From Desulfobacula sp. (GTDB taxonomy: Bacteria > Desulfobacterota > Desulfobacteria > Desulfobacterales > Desulfobacteraceae), in NCBI GenBank assembly GCA_018702715.1, contig JABIYQ010000120.1:1-63898 (forward strand): a stretch of DNA of 63,898 bases. Reading direction: 5' to 3'. The notes beneath the pieces are model-generated. The model worked only from the letters and a program-made list of their open reading frames with translations. It made no database searches and was not told the DNA's origin. The position numbers were made by a program, and so were the translations under genes. Position 1 is the stretch's first letter, and the number at the start of each line of letters is the position of its first letter. This document shows positions 17,891-27,560 of the stretch, one piece after another.

Positions 17891-19292
17891 GTTGAATATT
17901 ATATTTGTCGATTTTAGCGTGAAGTGTCGGCCTTGAAACCCTCAACATTTTGGCAGCCTGGGAACGGTTACCATTGGTCATTTTCAGTGCTTCTGAAACA
18001 ACAATACTTGAGATGGTGTCTATAAAATTATCAAAACTGTAATTTTCAGATTTATTGACTAATATTTGTCGGACCCATTCCCTGATGGTTTTTAATTCAA
18101 TCTCGCCATTTAATTCAATTTTTTTGCTTTTTTGAACCATATGTTCCAGGTCTGCTTCAGAAATCGGAGCACCCCTGTTAAAAATAAGTATTTTCTGAAT
18201 CAGGTTTGATAACTCCCTTATGTTTCCCGGCCAGCCATAATGATTCAGAAGCATTAAGGCGTTTTTTTGAATCCCGGGGTTATCAATCTTTAATTCATTG
18301 GAAAATTTAAACATAAAATATGAAATCAATCTATCAATATCTTCTTGGCGATCTCTTAATGCCGGGAGTTCTATGGTAACCACTTTTAATCGGAAATATA
18401 AATCTTCCCGGAATTTTGCTTCCTCAATAGCATATTCCAAATTTTTATTTGTTGCTGCAATGATTCGAACATCAACGGGAATGGTCTGCTCACCTCCCAA
18501 CCGTTCAATACTTTTTTCCTGTAAAAGCCTTAAGATTTTGGCCTGTATATTTAATGGCATGTCTCCAATTTCGTCCAGAAACACAGTGCCACCGTTTGCC
18601 TGTTCAATCTTACCAATGTGTCTTTGGGAAGCACCGGTGAATGCACCTTTTTCATAACCGAACAATTCACTTTCAAGCAGAGTTTCAGGAATGGCAACAC
18701 AATTAATGATTAAAAAGGCCTTATCCGAACGGATACCATGCTGATAGACTGCTCTTGCCACCAATTCTTTTCCCGTCCCTGATTCTCCCCGTATTAAGAC
18801 AGTTGCATCAGTTTGAGACACCCTGCCGATTGATTTATATACATTCTGCATTAGTTTGCTTTGACCGATAATAGCATCTCCTGACTGTTTGCCTGGAATA
18901 GCATCCATTTCAACGGGAGATCTCATAAAATATCCAGCCTCAATTGCCTGTTTGATCAAATCGAGCATTTCCGGAACTTCAAAGGGTTTGAGCACATAAT
19001 CGTAGGCCCCCATTTTAGTAGCTTCTATAGCGATGTCCGTTGTTCCATAGGCTGTTACGATAATCACGGGAAGTTTCAAATCTAGATCCTTAATCCGTTT
19101 AAAAGTTTCCATTCCGTTCATACCAGGTAAGCGCATGTCTAAAATAACTAGATCCAGTATATTCTGTTTAACGATTTCAATGCCTGCCTCTCCGGAAGCT
19201 GCGTTTAGTACAGCATAATTTTCTTCCTTTAAAAGCTTGCAAAAACTGATCCTTAACTGATCATCGTCATCTATCACTAAAATAGTATTCAT
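17868..19292 (-). CDS. NtrC-type sigma-54-dependent response regulator
   Basis: 474 aa: a receiver (phosphoacceptor D52 in LVILDMRLPG), an AAA+ domain with Walker A GESGTGKE, the sigma-54 contact loop GAFTGA and FLDEIGDM, then a Fis-type HTH at the C-terminus (NGNRSQAAKMLRVSRPTLHAK). The start is two bases from the stop of its kinase gene. It is a candidate activator of the -24/-12 promoters found in this island, including the one that heads its own operon at about 27.4 kb. Confidence 0.96.
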   Translation of the reverse strand: MNTILVIDDDDQLRISFCKLLKEENYAVLNAASGEAGIEIVKQNILDLVILDMRLPGMNGMETFKRIKDLDLKLPVIIVTAYGTTDIAIEATKMGAYDYVLKPFEVPEMLDLIKQAIEAGYFMRSPVEMDAIPGKQSGDAIIGQSKLMQNVYKSIGRVSQTDATVLIRGESGTGKELVARAVYQHGIRSDKAFLIINCVAIPETLLESELFGYEKGAFTGASQRHIGKIEQANGGTVFLDEIGDMPLNIQAKILRLLQEKSIERLGGEQTIPVDVRIIAATNKNLEYAIEEAKFREDLYFRLKVVTIELPALRDRQEDIDRLISYFMFKFSNELKIDNPGIQKNALMLLNHYGWPGNIRELSNLIQKILIFNRGAPISEADLEHMVQKSKKIELNGEIELKTIREWVRQILVNKSENYSFDNFIDTISSIVVSEALKMTNGNRSQAAKMLRVSRPTLHAKIDKYNIQLKTEISD

Positions 19293-19293
19293 T

Positions 19294-20772
19294 TTATGAG
19301 TCCTTTATGGGCAGAGTAATCAGAAAAGATGTCCCGTTGCCTTTTCCACTGGATACATCCAGCCATCCGCCATGCTCATTTATGATATTAAAGGCAATAT
19401 TAAGTCCAAGGCCTGTTCCCTCTTCTTTTGTGGTAAAAAAGGGATCAAATATTCGATCTCTTATATTTTGAGGAATTCCTTCCCCATCATCCATTATACG
19501 GATTACATCAACTTTTTTTAATGGTTCAACATATGTTTCTTCTTCGTAAATATTGATATGACCTCCTCTATCCATGGCTTCACAGGCATTAATTATGATA
19601 TTGACAATAACTTCTTTGAGTTGTTCCGGATCCAGTAATGTCTTGGCAAGGAGACCGTTGCGAATAATTTTTAATGTCACATGATAGGATTTTAATCTTT
19701 GTCCTAAAAGATAAACAGCACTGTCTACAACAACGGAGGGACTCATCTTTTTGATCAAAAGTTTTGGTGGGCGGGAAAATTCCAAAAAATTTTCAACAAT
19801 TTTGTTAATCTGCAATACTTCCCCGGATATTACAGTAAAATCTTCTTTTTGTGACTCTGAAAAGGAACAGGTTCGATTTAAGGAAAAAAGCCTCATCTTT
19901 ACAGATGTCAAGGGATTGCGAATACTATGGGCAATCCCCGCAGCCAGTTTGCCGACCAGAGCCATCTTTTCCGACTGCATCAATGATTCCTGGCTTCGTT
20001 TTAATTCCAAATGTGCCTGTTCCGTATTTTCTATAAGACTAAGGACGCTTTGTTCCAATGCGTCAACCTCGTTTTTAGCTTTACCCGGGCCACCCTTTGT
20101 GTCTGCCTGCAGTGCCAGTTTTCGGATAGGGGCCAAAATATGACGAGCAAAAATAAAATTAACCAAAAGGCTGAGAAGAATAACAATCACAACGCCCATT
20201 AATACCATATATCTCAATCGATTTGCTTCTTTCTGGCTAATTTCTATTGCTTTTTGTATCCTGTTTTTATGGAAGGACTTAAACAGTTCACATAATTCAA
20301 GTATATTAAAAAAAGATTGCCTTACCTCTTTATGAAGGATGAAGCCATTTTTATGATCCCCTGTCTTATATAATTCAATCACTTTATCCCTTGTTGCAAC
20401 ATAAACCTTATAGTCTTTTTCAATTTCAGCTATGGTTTTTTTTTCCCATGGTTCATTAATCAATGAATTGACCAACGTCAGATTTTGATCAAAAAGTATT
20501 CGGTATTTTTTTAACTGAACAAGCCAATCTGGATTGTTATCCAGAAAATAATAGGACACATACCCTTTCTGGTTGACCAGTGAAGTGCCCAGGGCTTCAG
20601 CAGACTGAAGTATTTCTACATTTTTGCTGATGATGTTTTTAAAGACGCCTTCTATTTTATAGGTATACCAAACCATCAGTACAGCGCCAATCAAAGAGAT
20701 GCACAATAGAATGGCATTGACCAGGTATACTCTGTTTTTAAGGCTTAGAGAGATTGAAAATTTATCAAACAT
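19294..20772 (-). CDS. Membrane sensor histidine kinase (partner of the NtrC-type regulator)
   Basis: 492 aa. TM1 is at about residues 13-33, then a ~150-residue extracytoplasmic four-helix-like domain, TM2 (MVLMGVVIVILLSLLVNFIFA), a short linker, HisKA with GIAHSIRNPLTSVK, and an HATPase with NIIINACEAM, DDGEGIP and GTGLGLNIAF. It belongs with the activator gene that follows it directly (NtrB/NtrC-like layout). Confidence 0.94.
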   Translation of the reverse strand: MFDKFSISLSLKNRVYLVNAILLCISLIGAVLMVWYTYKIEGVFKNIISKNVEILQSAEALGTSLVNQKGYVSYYFLDNNPDWLVQLKKYRILFDQNLTLVNSLINEPWEKKTIAEIEKDYKVYVATRDKVIELYKTGDHKNGFILHKEVRQSFFNILELCELFKSFHKNRIQKAIEISQKEANRLRYMVLMGVVIVILLSLLVNFIFARHILAPIRKLALQADTKGGPGKAKNEVDALEQSVLSLIENTEQAHLELKRSQESLMQSEKMALVGKLAAGIAHSIRNPLTSVKMRLFSLNRTCSFSESQKEDFTVISGEVLQINKIVENFLEFSRPPKLLIKKMSPSVVVDSAVYLLGQRLKSYHVTLKIIRNGLLAKTLLDPEQLKEVIVNIIINACEAMDRGGHINIYEEETYVEPLKKVDVIRIMDDGEGIPQNIRDRIFDPFFTTKEEGTGLGLNIAFNIINEHGGWLDVSSGKGNGTSFLITLPIKDS

Positions 20773-20792
20773 GCCGATAGTTAACTTCCTTA

Positions 20793-21365
20793 TTATTTAA
20801 TGATGCTTTCTGATTTCAATTCTTTTCTGGCCTCACATATTTCCATGAAAATATCTGTCAGTCTTAATATTCCGACAATTTCTTCTCCCTGGCTCACCAG
20901 AAGGGATTGGTGGTGTCCCATGATCAACTGGTGTACGGCTTCATTCACTCCTGAATCTTCTTTCACATACTCACCTTCTGTCAGTTTATACATCACATCT
21001 GTTACGTTTTGTTCTCCAGCTTTGTGACAAATATCTTTTAAAGGTTCATACCATAATTCATACTGATCTAAAATGGATTTCATAAACTGAGGGCTAAACC
21101 CAAACCGGGAGACAGACTCTTTTTCTCCCAAAAGATCGTATTTTGGTTCTAAAGTCCTGATAACATCCATCTGGCTGATCTTCCCAAGGATCTTCCTGGT
21201 TTTTTTTTCACAGACAAGAATGGCCCTGTGCCTGTATCTGCTTTTATCAAATTTGGACTGAGCTGTTTCTAAAGCATCAATGGCATCAGACAGGGTAGCA
21301 TCTTCAAAAACAGTTGCATACTCAGTGAGCGGCACCATTAAATCTTTCACCAGTATTGTCTTCAT
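20793..21365 (-). CDS. Tandem CBS-domain protein
   Basis: 190 aa made of two CBS motifs (residues ~5-70 and ~120-180) separated by a spacer. CBS pairs bind adenine nucleotides and usually sense energy charge. The order VKDLMVPLTEYATVFEDATLSDAID, seen in pieces, matches the C-terminal part of the REC-CBS fusion at about 57 kb, so this protein probably works with the single-domain receiver encoded just upstream (21440). Confidence 0.9.
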   Translation of the reverse strand: MKTILVKDLMVPLTEYATVFEDATLSDAIDALETAQSKFDKSRYRHRAILVCEKKTRKILGKISQMDVIRTLEPKYDLLGEKESVSRFGFSPQFMKSILDQYELWYEPLKDICHKAGEQNVTDVMYKLTEGEYVKEDSGVNEAVHQLIMGHHQSLLVSQGEEIVGILRLTDIFMEICEARKELKSESIIK

Positions 21366-21439
21366 AAAACATATTCCTCTGAAAATTACGATAGGTTATT
21401 TAAAACAAATTTAATTTCTTTTTCATAACAATGAAAATA

Positions 21440-21880
21440 TCACACATCCCCACTTCTTCGTAGAAGCAGCCTTACTTCAGCCTGCCGGATTCGTTCTTCC
21501 TGTTCGTCTTTTCTTATTCTGGCTTTTTCCAACTTGATTTTAATTTCATCAAAATCAGCTGGTTTCATCAGGTAATCAAAGGCCCCAAGTTTCATCCCCT
21601 CCACGGCAGTTTCCGTAGATCCGTGTCCTGTCATTAAAATAATTTCAACATTGGGGTGCAGGATCTTAATCTGCCTTAAGGTGGCAATACCATCCATGCC
21701 CGGCATCCTGATATCAAGAATGACAACGTCAATGGCCACATGTTCCAGTATTTTCAATGCCTCCTTGCCACTGTAGGCAATGGATACTTTTTCTCCCTGT
21801 CCCTGTAACCTAAGGGAAAACATTTCAACAAAATCTTTTTCATCATCAACTATGAGGACTTTGGCTGGTATTTTTATCAT
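21440..21880 (-). CDS. Single-domain (CheY-like) response regulator
   Basis: 146 aa with a complete receiver: D12-D13, phosphoacceptor D56 (VVILDIRMPG), MTGHG and the Lys of YLMKPAD. Beyond the receiver there is only a charged helix (ARIRKDEQEERIRQAEVR) and no output domain. It follows the REC-kinase hybrid gene by 25 bases. Likely role: phosphate relay or binding to the CBS protein encoded next. Confidence 0.95.
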   Translation of the reverse strand: MIKIPAKVLIVDDEKDFVEMFSLRLQGQGEKVSIAYSGKEALKILEHVAIDVVILDIRMPGMDGIATLRQIKILHPNVEIILMTGHGSTETAVEGMKLGAFDYLMKPADFDEIKIKLEKARIRKDEQEERIRQAEVRLLLRRSGDV

Positions 21881-21905
21881 GCCTGCTCACTCCTTAATTC
21901 ATTTA

Positions 21906-23069
21906 TTATTGTTTCACCACTTCTTCACTTTCAAATCCCCTGGGTAGTTTGATGATAAAAGAAGTTCCCTTACTCAATATGCTTTTAACCTCAATCTCAC
22001 CTTTAAGATTGGTAAGAAGTTTATGGACCACAAACAGTCCCAAACCAGTCCCTTCATCAAAGGATTTGGTTGTAAAAAACGGATCAAATATCTTCCCTAA
22101 ATTTTCTTTGGGTATCCCAAAACCGTTATCCTTAATTTCAAAAATGATATTATCATTGACTTCACACATGGACAAAATAATGGAACCGTTTTGCTCCACT
22201 GCATGAATAGCATTGTTCAAAAGGTTCATAAGTATCTGCCGAATCTGATAAGGATCACTCCAGAGAATATTTTTTTCATCATAGATTTTCCGGGTCACCG
22301 TTATATTTTTCTGTTCCAGTTCTTTTTTTAACAGGCCCAATGTTTCACACAGTAATTCCTTAAGGTTAACTTCACAAAATTGCGATTCCTGTTTTTTTAC
22401 ATGACCCAGAAGCTGATGGGTTATCTTTCGGGCTCTCTTAATACTTTTTTCTATTTTTTCTATTCCCATCAGCAATTTTTCTTTCAGGGGGTACTTAGAC
22501 ATTTCCGGTGCACTGATTACCTGTTTCATAAACCCGGCTGATTCATTGATAATAGCCAGAGGATTGTTTATTTCATGGGCAATGCCCGTGGACAATGTGC
22601 CAAGAGATACAAGCCGTTCAGTGTCAATCATTTTTTTTTCCAGCTTTGCACGGTATTTACGTTGTTCGTGTTTTTCCTGTTCAAGCCTGGTCATTTCAAA
22701 GGCCTGTTTGATTTTATTTACCAGATGATCAATTTCCACAGGTTTTGTAAGATAATCAAATGCACCTGATTTTATTCCATCGATTCCATCTGAAACGGCA
22801 ATGTTGCCGGTTAAAAGAATTACCTGAACCTTTTTATACACCTGTTTAATCGCTTTTAATGTATCAATACCGCTTATCCCGGGCATTTTAACATCCAGAA
22901 CAACCACATCCAAAAGCTCTTTACCGAGAATGTTCAGGCATTCTTCTCCACTTGAAGCCTGTACCGGGACAAATCCCCTTTTCCCAAGCCTCTTGGCGAT
23001 TGTCATCCTGAACCCTTCTTCATCGTCAACCAGAAGAAGGCGGATCTTATTATTATAAAGTTTGTTCAT
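21906..23069 (-). CDS. Soluble REC-histidine kinase hybrid
   Basis: 387 aa without membrane segments. A receiver at the N-terminus (D15-D16, D59 in VVVLDVKMPG) is joined by a short coiled coil to HisKA (GIAHEINNPLAI) and an HATPase (NLLNNAIHAV, KDNGFGIP, GTGLGLFVVH). A receiver in front of a kinase suggests it receives a phosphoryl group from, or is gated by, another kinase, such as the Cache kinase that heads the operon. Confidence 0.94.
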   Translation of the reverse strand: MNKLYNNKIRLLLVDDEEGFRMTIAKRLGKRGFVPVQASSGEECLNILGKELLDVVVLDVKMPGISGIDTLKAIKQVYKKVQVILLTGNIAVSDGIDGIKSGAFDYLTKPVEIDHLVNKIKQAFEMTRLEQEKHEQRKYRAKLEKKMIDTERLVSLGTLSTGIAHEINNPLAIINESAGFMKQVISAPEMSKYPLKEKLLMGIEKIEKSIKRARKITHQLLGHVKKQESQFCEVNLKELLCETLGLLKKELEQKNITVTRKIYDEKNILWSDPYQIRQILMNLLNNAIHAVEQNGSIILSMCEVNDNIIFEIKDNGFGIPKENLGKIFDPFFTTKSFDEGTGLGLFVVHKLLTNLKGEIEVKSILSKGTSFIIKLPRGFESEEVVKQ

Positions 23070-23105
23070 GCTTTATCCTTTATAATCCTTTTGTAAATAT
23101 TATCC

Positions 23106-24686
23106 CTAAATTAAACCCAATATTTTCCACCACACACCTGCAACAATGACTAAAACCGTCAGTAAAATAGGTGTGGCAACCAGTCCGACCTTTGTAAGGT
23201 CTGATGATTTAAAATATCTATAACTGTAGGCAATGGCATTAGGAGGACATCCGATTACAAGGAGCATTGCAAAGGAGGTAGCCATCCCGAGACAGAGAGC
23301 AAGAATCGTCGGATCAACCCCTTCAAGCTGTGCTATGGGAATGACAATGGGGAGAATCAGAGCGGCCGCTGCAACATTGGCCATTGCGTTTGTTACCAAA
23401 GCACCGAAAATACCCACACCAATGAAAAGGACCAGCCATCCCTTTCCCTGGATCAGAGGAAAGAACAAATTGGCAAAATAATCTGCTGCTCCTGAATATC
23501 CCATGGCAAGACCCAGTGAAATGCCACCGCCAAATATAAACAAAGCAGTTCCCCATTCCAGGTTATCATTGATATCTCTCCACTTTAATGCTTTGAACAA
23601 TACCAGGGCAGCAACTCCCAGCATACCAGTTACGGAATAATCAATGCCATGAAGCCCTTTGGTCAACCAGAGCATAAATGAAAGGGCAATAATGGTCATG
23701 GTTTTTTTCTCAAGCGTTGTCATAGGTCCTAAATCTTCATCAAACTCCGGCAAGGTGTACTTCGGGTCTGGTCTGTAAACCAGGTATACAATGAATACAG
23801 CAATGGGAACAGTTATTATAGCTGCCGGCATGGCATATAACATCCATTGAAAAAAGGTGATCTCAATTCCTGTAAATTCTTTTAAAAAAGCAGCAGAGAC
23901 CATGCAGCGTCCTCCCCCGACAAGGGTTCCCATGCCACCGCTTGAGCATGCAAAGGGTAATGACAGCATCATAAACTTTGCAGTGTTGGTATTGGGTTCA
24001 ATGCCGGCCGCCCGCATCAGCGGCAGCATTGTCACAATCCCTATGGCACAGGCAGCGGCATCATGCATAAAAGATGATGCAAGCCCGAGCCCGATGGCAA
24101 TAATAAAGGTAAACCGGGTAATACTGTTTCCGGCTTTTTTTATAATATAATATCCCAGTCGTTTTGTTAAGCCCGCTTTATCAAGGGCAATGGCAAAAAT
24201 CAGGCAGCACATGATAAAAATGACCACGGGGTGCATATAAGGTGCCCATGCACTTTTTACATCAGTAATCTGCATGACAACCAGGGAAACCCCGATTAAG
24301 ACTGCTGTTATTTCTAAAGGGATGGGCTCGATGACAAATAATATGACAAGAACAGCAAGAATGGCTAAAAATCGTTTTGCCTTTGGCGAAAGTCCGTCAA
24401 CATAATCTACTTCCACTGCATTTAGATTCAAATCCTTTGCTTTTTGATCTAAAAATTTAGCACTTGCCTCAAGCGATCCAGGTGCTTTTGCTTTTAAAAT
24501 ATATGATTCTTTTTCAGCTTTTTTAACAGGAGTAACAGCAAAATGCTCTGTGACATTCTGCATAATTATTCTGCTCGTATCGCCTGTAATCTTAAATTGT
24601 GTTCCTTCCGGTCTTGGCAGCAGAAAAACAATAACACCTATCAACACCGCAGCACCAAGTTTAAATCCATTGGTCTTATAAAACAT
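23106..24686 (-). CDS. SLC13/DASS-type anion:sodium symporter with N-terminal extracytoplasmic insert
   Basis: 526 aa. After TM1 (residues 9-24) comes an ~80-residue hydrophilic stretch, then about eleven further helices of the divalent anion:Na+ symporter family. The second signature is clear (IGCPPNAIAYSY). The first is unusual (CSSGGMGTLVGGGRCM in place of the common SNT-type motif), so specificity may differ from dicarboxylate carriers. It lies in the middle of a nine-gene run of which the other eight are signalling proteins. Confidence 0.9.
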   Translation of the reverse strand: MFYKTNGFKLGAAVLIGVIVFLLPRPEGTQFKITGDTSRIIMQNVTEHFAVTPVKKAEKESYILKAKAPGSLEASAKFLDQKAKDLNLNAVEVDYVDGLSPKAKRFLAILAVLVILFVIEPIPLEITAVLIGVSLVVMQITDVKSAWAPYMHPVVIFIMCCLIFAIALDKAGLTKRLGYYIIKKAGNSITRFTFIIAIGLGLASSFMHDAAACAIGIVTMLPLMRAAGIEPNTNTAKFMMLSLPFACSSGGMGTLVGGGRCMVSAAFLKEFTGIEITFFQWMLYAMPAAIITVPIAVFIVYLVYRPDPKYTLPEFDEDLGPMTTLEKKTMTIIALSFMLWLTKGLHGIDYSVTGMLGVAALVLFKALKWRDINDNLEWGTALFIFGGGISLGLAMGYSGAADYFANLFFPLIQGKGWLVLFIGVGIFGALVTNAMANVAAAALILPIVIPIAQLEGVDPTILALCLGMATSFAMLLVIGCPPNAIAYSYRYFKSSDLTKVGLVATPILLTVLVIVAGVWWKILGLI

Positions 24687-24727
24687 ATCTTCTCCTTAAC
24701 AGCTCAACTCATATTTGTATTTTTTTG

Positions 24728-25147
24728 TTATTCCGAAAGAGATTCCTTTGGCAACTCTTGTTGATGTCTATGTGCTTCGTGGATTTTATCCATTAACTCC
24801 GAAAGTTCGCAAGGTTTGCTCAGGTAATCAAATGCGCCAAATAAGATTCCTTCTTTGGCAGCTGTCTGGGATCCGTGTCCTGTCAGTATAATCACAGGAA
24901 GTTCGGGAATCATCTTTTTGATAACCTTTAAAACCTCAATTCCATCCATGTCTTCCATTTTTAAATCCAGAACCACCACATGAAAATCTTGTTTTCGCAG
25001 AATCTGTATTGCCTCCGTACCGCTAAACGCCTTTGTCGCATTAATGGACCGCTTGGACAGCCTGTTAGACAAGACATTTAAATATCCTTTTTCATCGTCG
25101 ACTAACAGGACGTTTATAGTCATCTGTTTTTTTTTACCTGGGCTCAT
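24728..25147 (-). CDS. Single-domain response regulator
   Basis: 139 aa: a receiver with D17-D18, phosphoacceptor D61 (VVVLDLKMED) and the conserved Lys in YLSKPCE, plus a short charged tail. The usual Pro after the phosphoacceptor loop is replaced (KMEDMDG). An internal ATG eight codons in would remove a Lys-rich leader. It is one of two adjacent receivers behind the Cache kinase. Confidence 0.93.
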   Translation of the reverse strand: MSPGKKKQMTINVLLVDDEKGYLNVLSNRLSKRSINATKAFSGTEAIQILRKQDFHVVVLDLKMEDMDGIEVLKVIKKMIPELPVIILTGHGSQTAAKEGILFGAFDYLSKPCELSELMDKIHEAHRHQQELPKESLSE

Positions 25148-25163
25148 GATCTTAGCCTTTCCC

Positions 25164-25595
25164 CTATGGCCGCCGACCTGTAATTTCTTTTATACGGGCC
25201 TCCATAATTTTTTCTTCATGCCCTTTTTTCTTTGAAGCGGCATCATTTACTTTGGCTACCAGCACATCAATATCACAGGGTTTCATCAGGTAATCAAATG
25301 CGCCTATCTGCATCCCGTCAATTGCAGTTTCTACGGTGGCATGACCTGTCAGCATTATCACCTCCACAAGGGGGAATTTTTTTTTAATTTCAATCAATGT
25401 CTGTATGCCATCTATACCCGGCATTTTTACATCAAGGATGACCACTTCAATGGTTTTATCGTTCTCAAGCCTGATTAGCGCATCTTTCCCGCTGTAAACC
25501 GCAGAAACTTTTAAATCTCTTTTTTCCAGACGTTTGGTAATTGTATCAAGAAATGCTTTTTCATCATCCACGAGCAATAATTTAATATTATCCAT
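25164..25595 (-). CDS. Single-domain response regulator
   Basis: 143 aa: a receiver with D10-D11, phosphoacceptor D55 (VVILDVKMPG), LTGHA and YLMKPCD, followed by a charged helix (KKKGHEEKIMEARIKEI). There is no output domain. It is 17 bases from the Cache kinase gene, so it is that kinase's most likely immediate phosphoacceptor. Confidence 0.95.
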   Translation of the reverse strand: MDNIKLLLVDDEKAFLDTITKRLEKRDLKVSAVYSGKDALIRLENDKTIEVVILDVKMPGIDGIQTLIEIKKKFPLVEVIMLTGHATVETAIDGMQIGAFDYLMKPCDIDVLVAKVNDAASKKKGHEEKIMEARIKEITGRRP

Positions 25596-25612
25596 TTTTA
25601 TTTTCCTTATAG

Positions 25613-27331
25613 TTAGCTTTGATTATCTGTATCTTCAGTTGAATCCACCTGAAAAGGTATCCAAATTCGGAATTTAGTCCCAACGCCGACCTGACTGTAA
25701 ACATCAATTTTTCCCCCCATCTTTTCGATGATGCCATAACATATTGAAAGTCCCAGACCCGTACCTTTCCCCACTGCCTTTGTTGTAAAAAAAGGATCAA
25801 ATATCCTGGCGAGATTATCATTAGCTATGCCGGGACCGTCATCTTCAATTGAAATCAACAGATGATTTTTTTCAATTTTACTGACCCTGGTTTCGATCAA
25901 AATTTCCCCTCCGATTTTTTCCATGGCATCAATGGCATTATTGATTAAATTAAGAATCACCTGTTGCAGTTCAGATGGAGATATCCTGATATACGGAATA
26001 TTATCCATAAGGTTTGTTTTAATAAGAACATTGTTATACCTGGCCATCTGAGTTGTCAGAGAAACAATTTCCTTTACTGAATCATTAATTTGAACATCAT
26101 TGATTGTGGAGTCTGTTTTTCTGGCAAAACTAAGCAGTTTGTGGGTAATTTCCTTACACCGTTTGCCCTGGGTATTGATCTGACGCAGCGCACGCTTGAA
26201 TTCATCTAAGTTTTCAGATTCATTTAAATCCTCTTCTTCAAGAAGGTCATCTATCCATCCTGCCTCTTCAACCATGATGGCAACGGGATTGTTGATTTCA
26301 TGGGCAATGCCTGCGGCAAGTTCACCGATCGTGGCCAGTTTGCCACTTTCAACAACCTGCTTGTTCATGACCTCGCTTTTTTTATCTGCACTGGAAATAA
26401 GTTTTATAATATTGCTGGGAAGGGTAATGGCGACAAAAAGAATGGCAATGCATCCTAAAATAAATATGACCAGAGTTAGAACCTGTGTTTTCCATAAGTC
26501 ATGGAAGGCATCATTAATATCCTGACGAAACACCATTAACCAGTCAATATTTTTAAGCATGGAGGACACATATAAATAATTGTTTCCTGAGGTGTCCTGT
26601 TTTTCTGTAATTATTGTTTCATTATTTTTATAGCTGTTACGATCCTTCATGGATGCGATAATTGATGGGTTGAGTCCTTTTTCCGTTTGGGTCTGCAGTT
26701 GGCCTTTTTCATTGATAATAAAGGCTATACCGGTTTTCCCGATATGGATATTCTCCACCAGGGAATTAAAGGCTCCAAAATTGATGGTGGATCGTAAAAT
26801 ATAATCAAAACCATTGGATTTAACTTTTACTGCGATGATAAAATGAGGATGCCCTCTTAAACCGACAAAGACATCACTGATATAAAAAGGTTTATCTATG
26901 GCTTTTAAAAACCATTCCGCGTCTTTGTAATCTGCATTTTCAAAATTGAACGGCCCTTCATAAGCAAACTGAAGGCCATTTTTGTTGACCAGTCCTAAAT
27001 CAGTAAACACATCCCCATATTCATTTTTTAACAATTTCAGGTGTTGTTTTAAAAATATCTCCGGTGATAGCTGCCTTGTATCAAACTGCCGGGCCAGGTA
27101 TTGAATATTTCCTAATTTTTCTGATAAAAAGGTATCAATGTTCTGGGTGTGCTTTTTAACCAGTTCTGAAATATGGGCCTGGATTTTTTCAGAATAGGTC
27201 AGATGAAATCGATAAAACAATATACCTGTGGTTAACATCATGGGAAAGAATGAGACAACTAAAATCAGGATGGTAATTTTTCTGGTCAATACCTGATAAA
27301 ACGTTTTTCGATCTGTTAAGGATTGTCCCAT
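25613..27331 (-). CDS. Cache-domain membrane histidine kinase
   Basis: 572 aa. TM1 is at about 17-37; a double Cache sensor (to about 290) carries the family stretch GPFNFENADYKDAEWF, FVGLRGHPHFIIAVK and HIGKTGIAFIIN; then TM2, a short linker, HisKA (GIAHEINNPVAI) and an HATPase (NLINNAIDAM, EDDGPGIA, GTGLGLSICYG). Cache domains bind small carboxylates or amino acids outside the membrane. It heads the operon that contains an SLC13 transporter, whose substrate may be its ligand. Confidence 0.95.
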   Translation of the reverse strand: MGQSLTDRKTFYQVLTRKITILILVVSFFPMMLTTGILFYRFHLTYSEKIQAHISELVKKHTQNIDTFLSEKLGNIQYLARQFDTRQLSPEIFLKQHLKLLKNEYGDVFTDLGLVNKNGLQFAYEGPFNFENADYKDAEWFLKAIDKPFYISDVFVGLRGHPHFIIAVKVKSNGFDYILRSTINFGAFNSLVENIHIGKTGIAFIINEKGQLQTQTEKGLNPSIIASMKDRNSYKNNETIITEKQDTSGNNYLYVSSMLKNIDWLMVFRQDINDAFHDLWKTQVLTLVIFILGCIAILFVAITLPSNIIKLISSADKKSEVMNKQVVESGKLATIGELAAGIAHEINNPVAIMVEEAGWIDDLLEEEDLNESENLDEFKRALRQINTQGKRCKEITHKLLSFARKTDSTINDVQINDSVKEIVSLTTQMARYNNVLIKTNLMDNIPYIRISPSELQQVILNLINNAIDAMEKIGGEILIETRVSKIEKNHLLISIEDDGPGIANDNLARIFDPFFTTKAVGKGTGLGLSICYGIIEKMGGKIDVYSQVGVGTKFRIWIPFQVDSTEDTDNQS

Positions 27332-27385
27332 TCCGGTTTTCCCTTTTTACATTTTTTCCATACTCAAAACCTTTCGTTTTTCTTA

Positions 27386-27404
27386 TTATCAAGATATATG
27401 CCAG
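27386..27404 (-). promoter_or_regulatory. Candidate -24/-12 promoter for the 27.3-17.9 kb operon
   Basis: Read leftwards: CTGGCATATATCTTGATAA. GG and the -12 G are in sigma-54 register (GG-N10-GA, GA instead of GC). The predicted start lies ~45 bases before the kinase ATG. Confidence 0.5.
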
Positions 27405-27490
27405 GCAATATTAATAAATTTTATTAGATACAATCTACTGAAAACATTATACAAATCATCATATAAAAATTATTAACAGTCCCATGTGAG

Positions 27491-27516
27491 TGTCAGCTTA
27501 TTTTACACATTGCAAA
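27491..27516 (+). promoter_or_regulatory. Enhancer-like element, copy A
   Basis: Core TGTCAGCTTATTTTACA, then CATTGCAAA. It lies about 90 bases upstream of the -24/-12 promoter at 27.4 kb. It is the best match to the consensus shared by the other copies. Confidence 0.7.
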
Positions 27517-27560
27517 CCCTAACGTTGCATAAAAATTCCTCGCTGCTCACTGCAACAGGT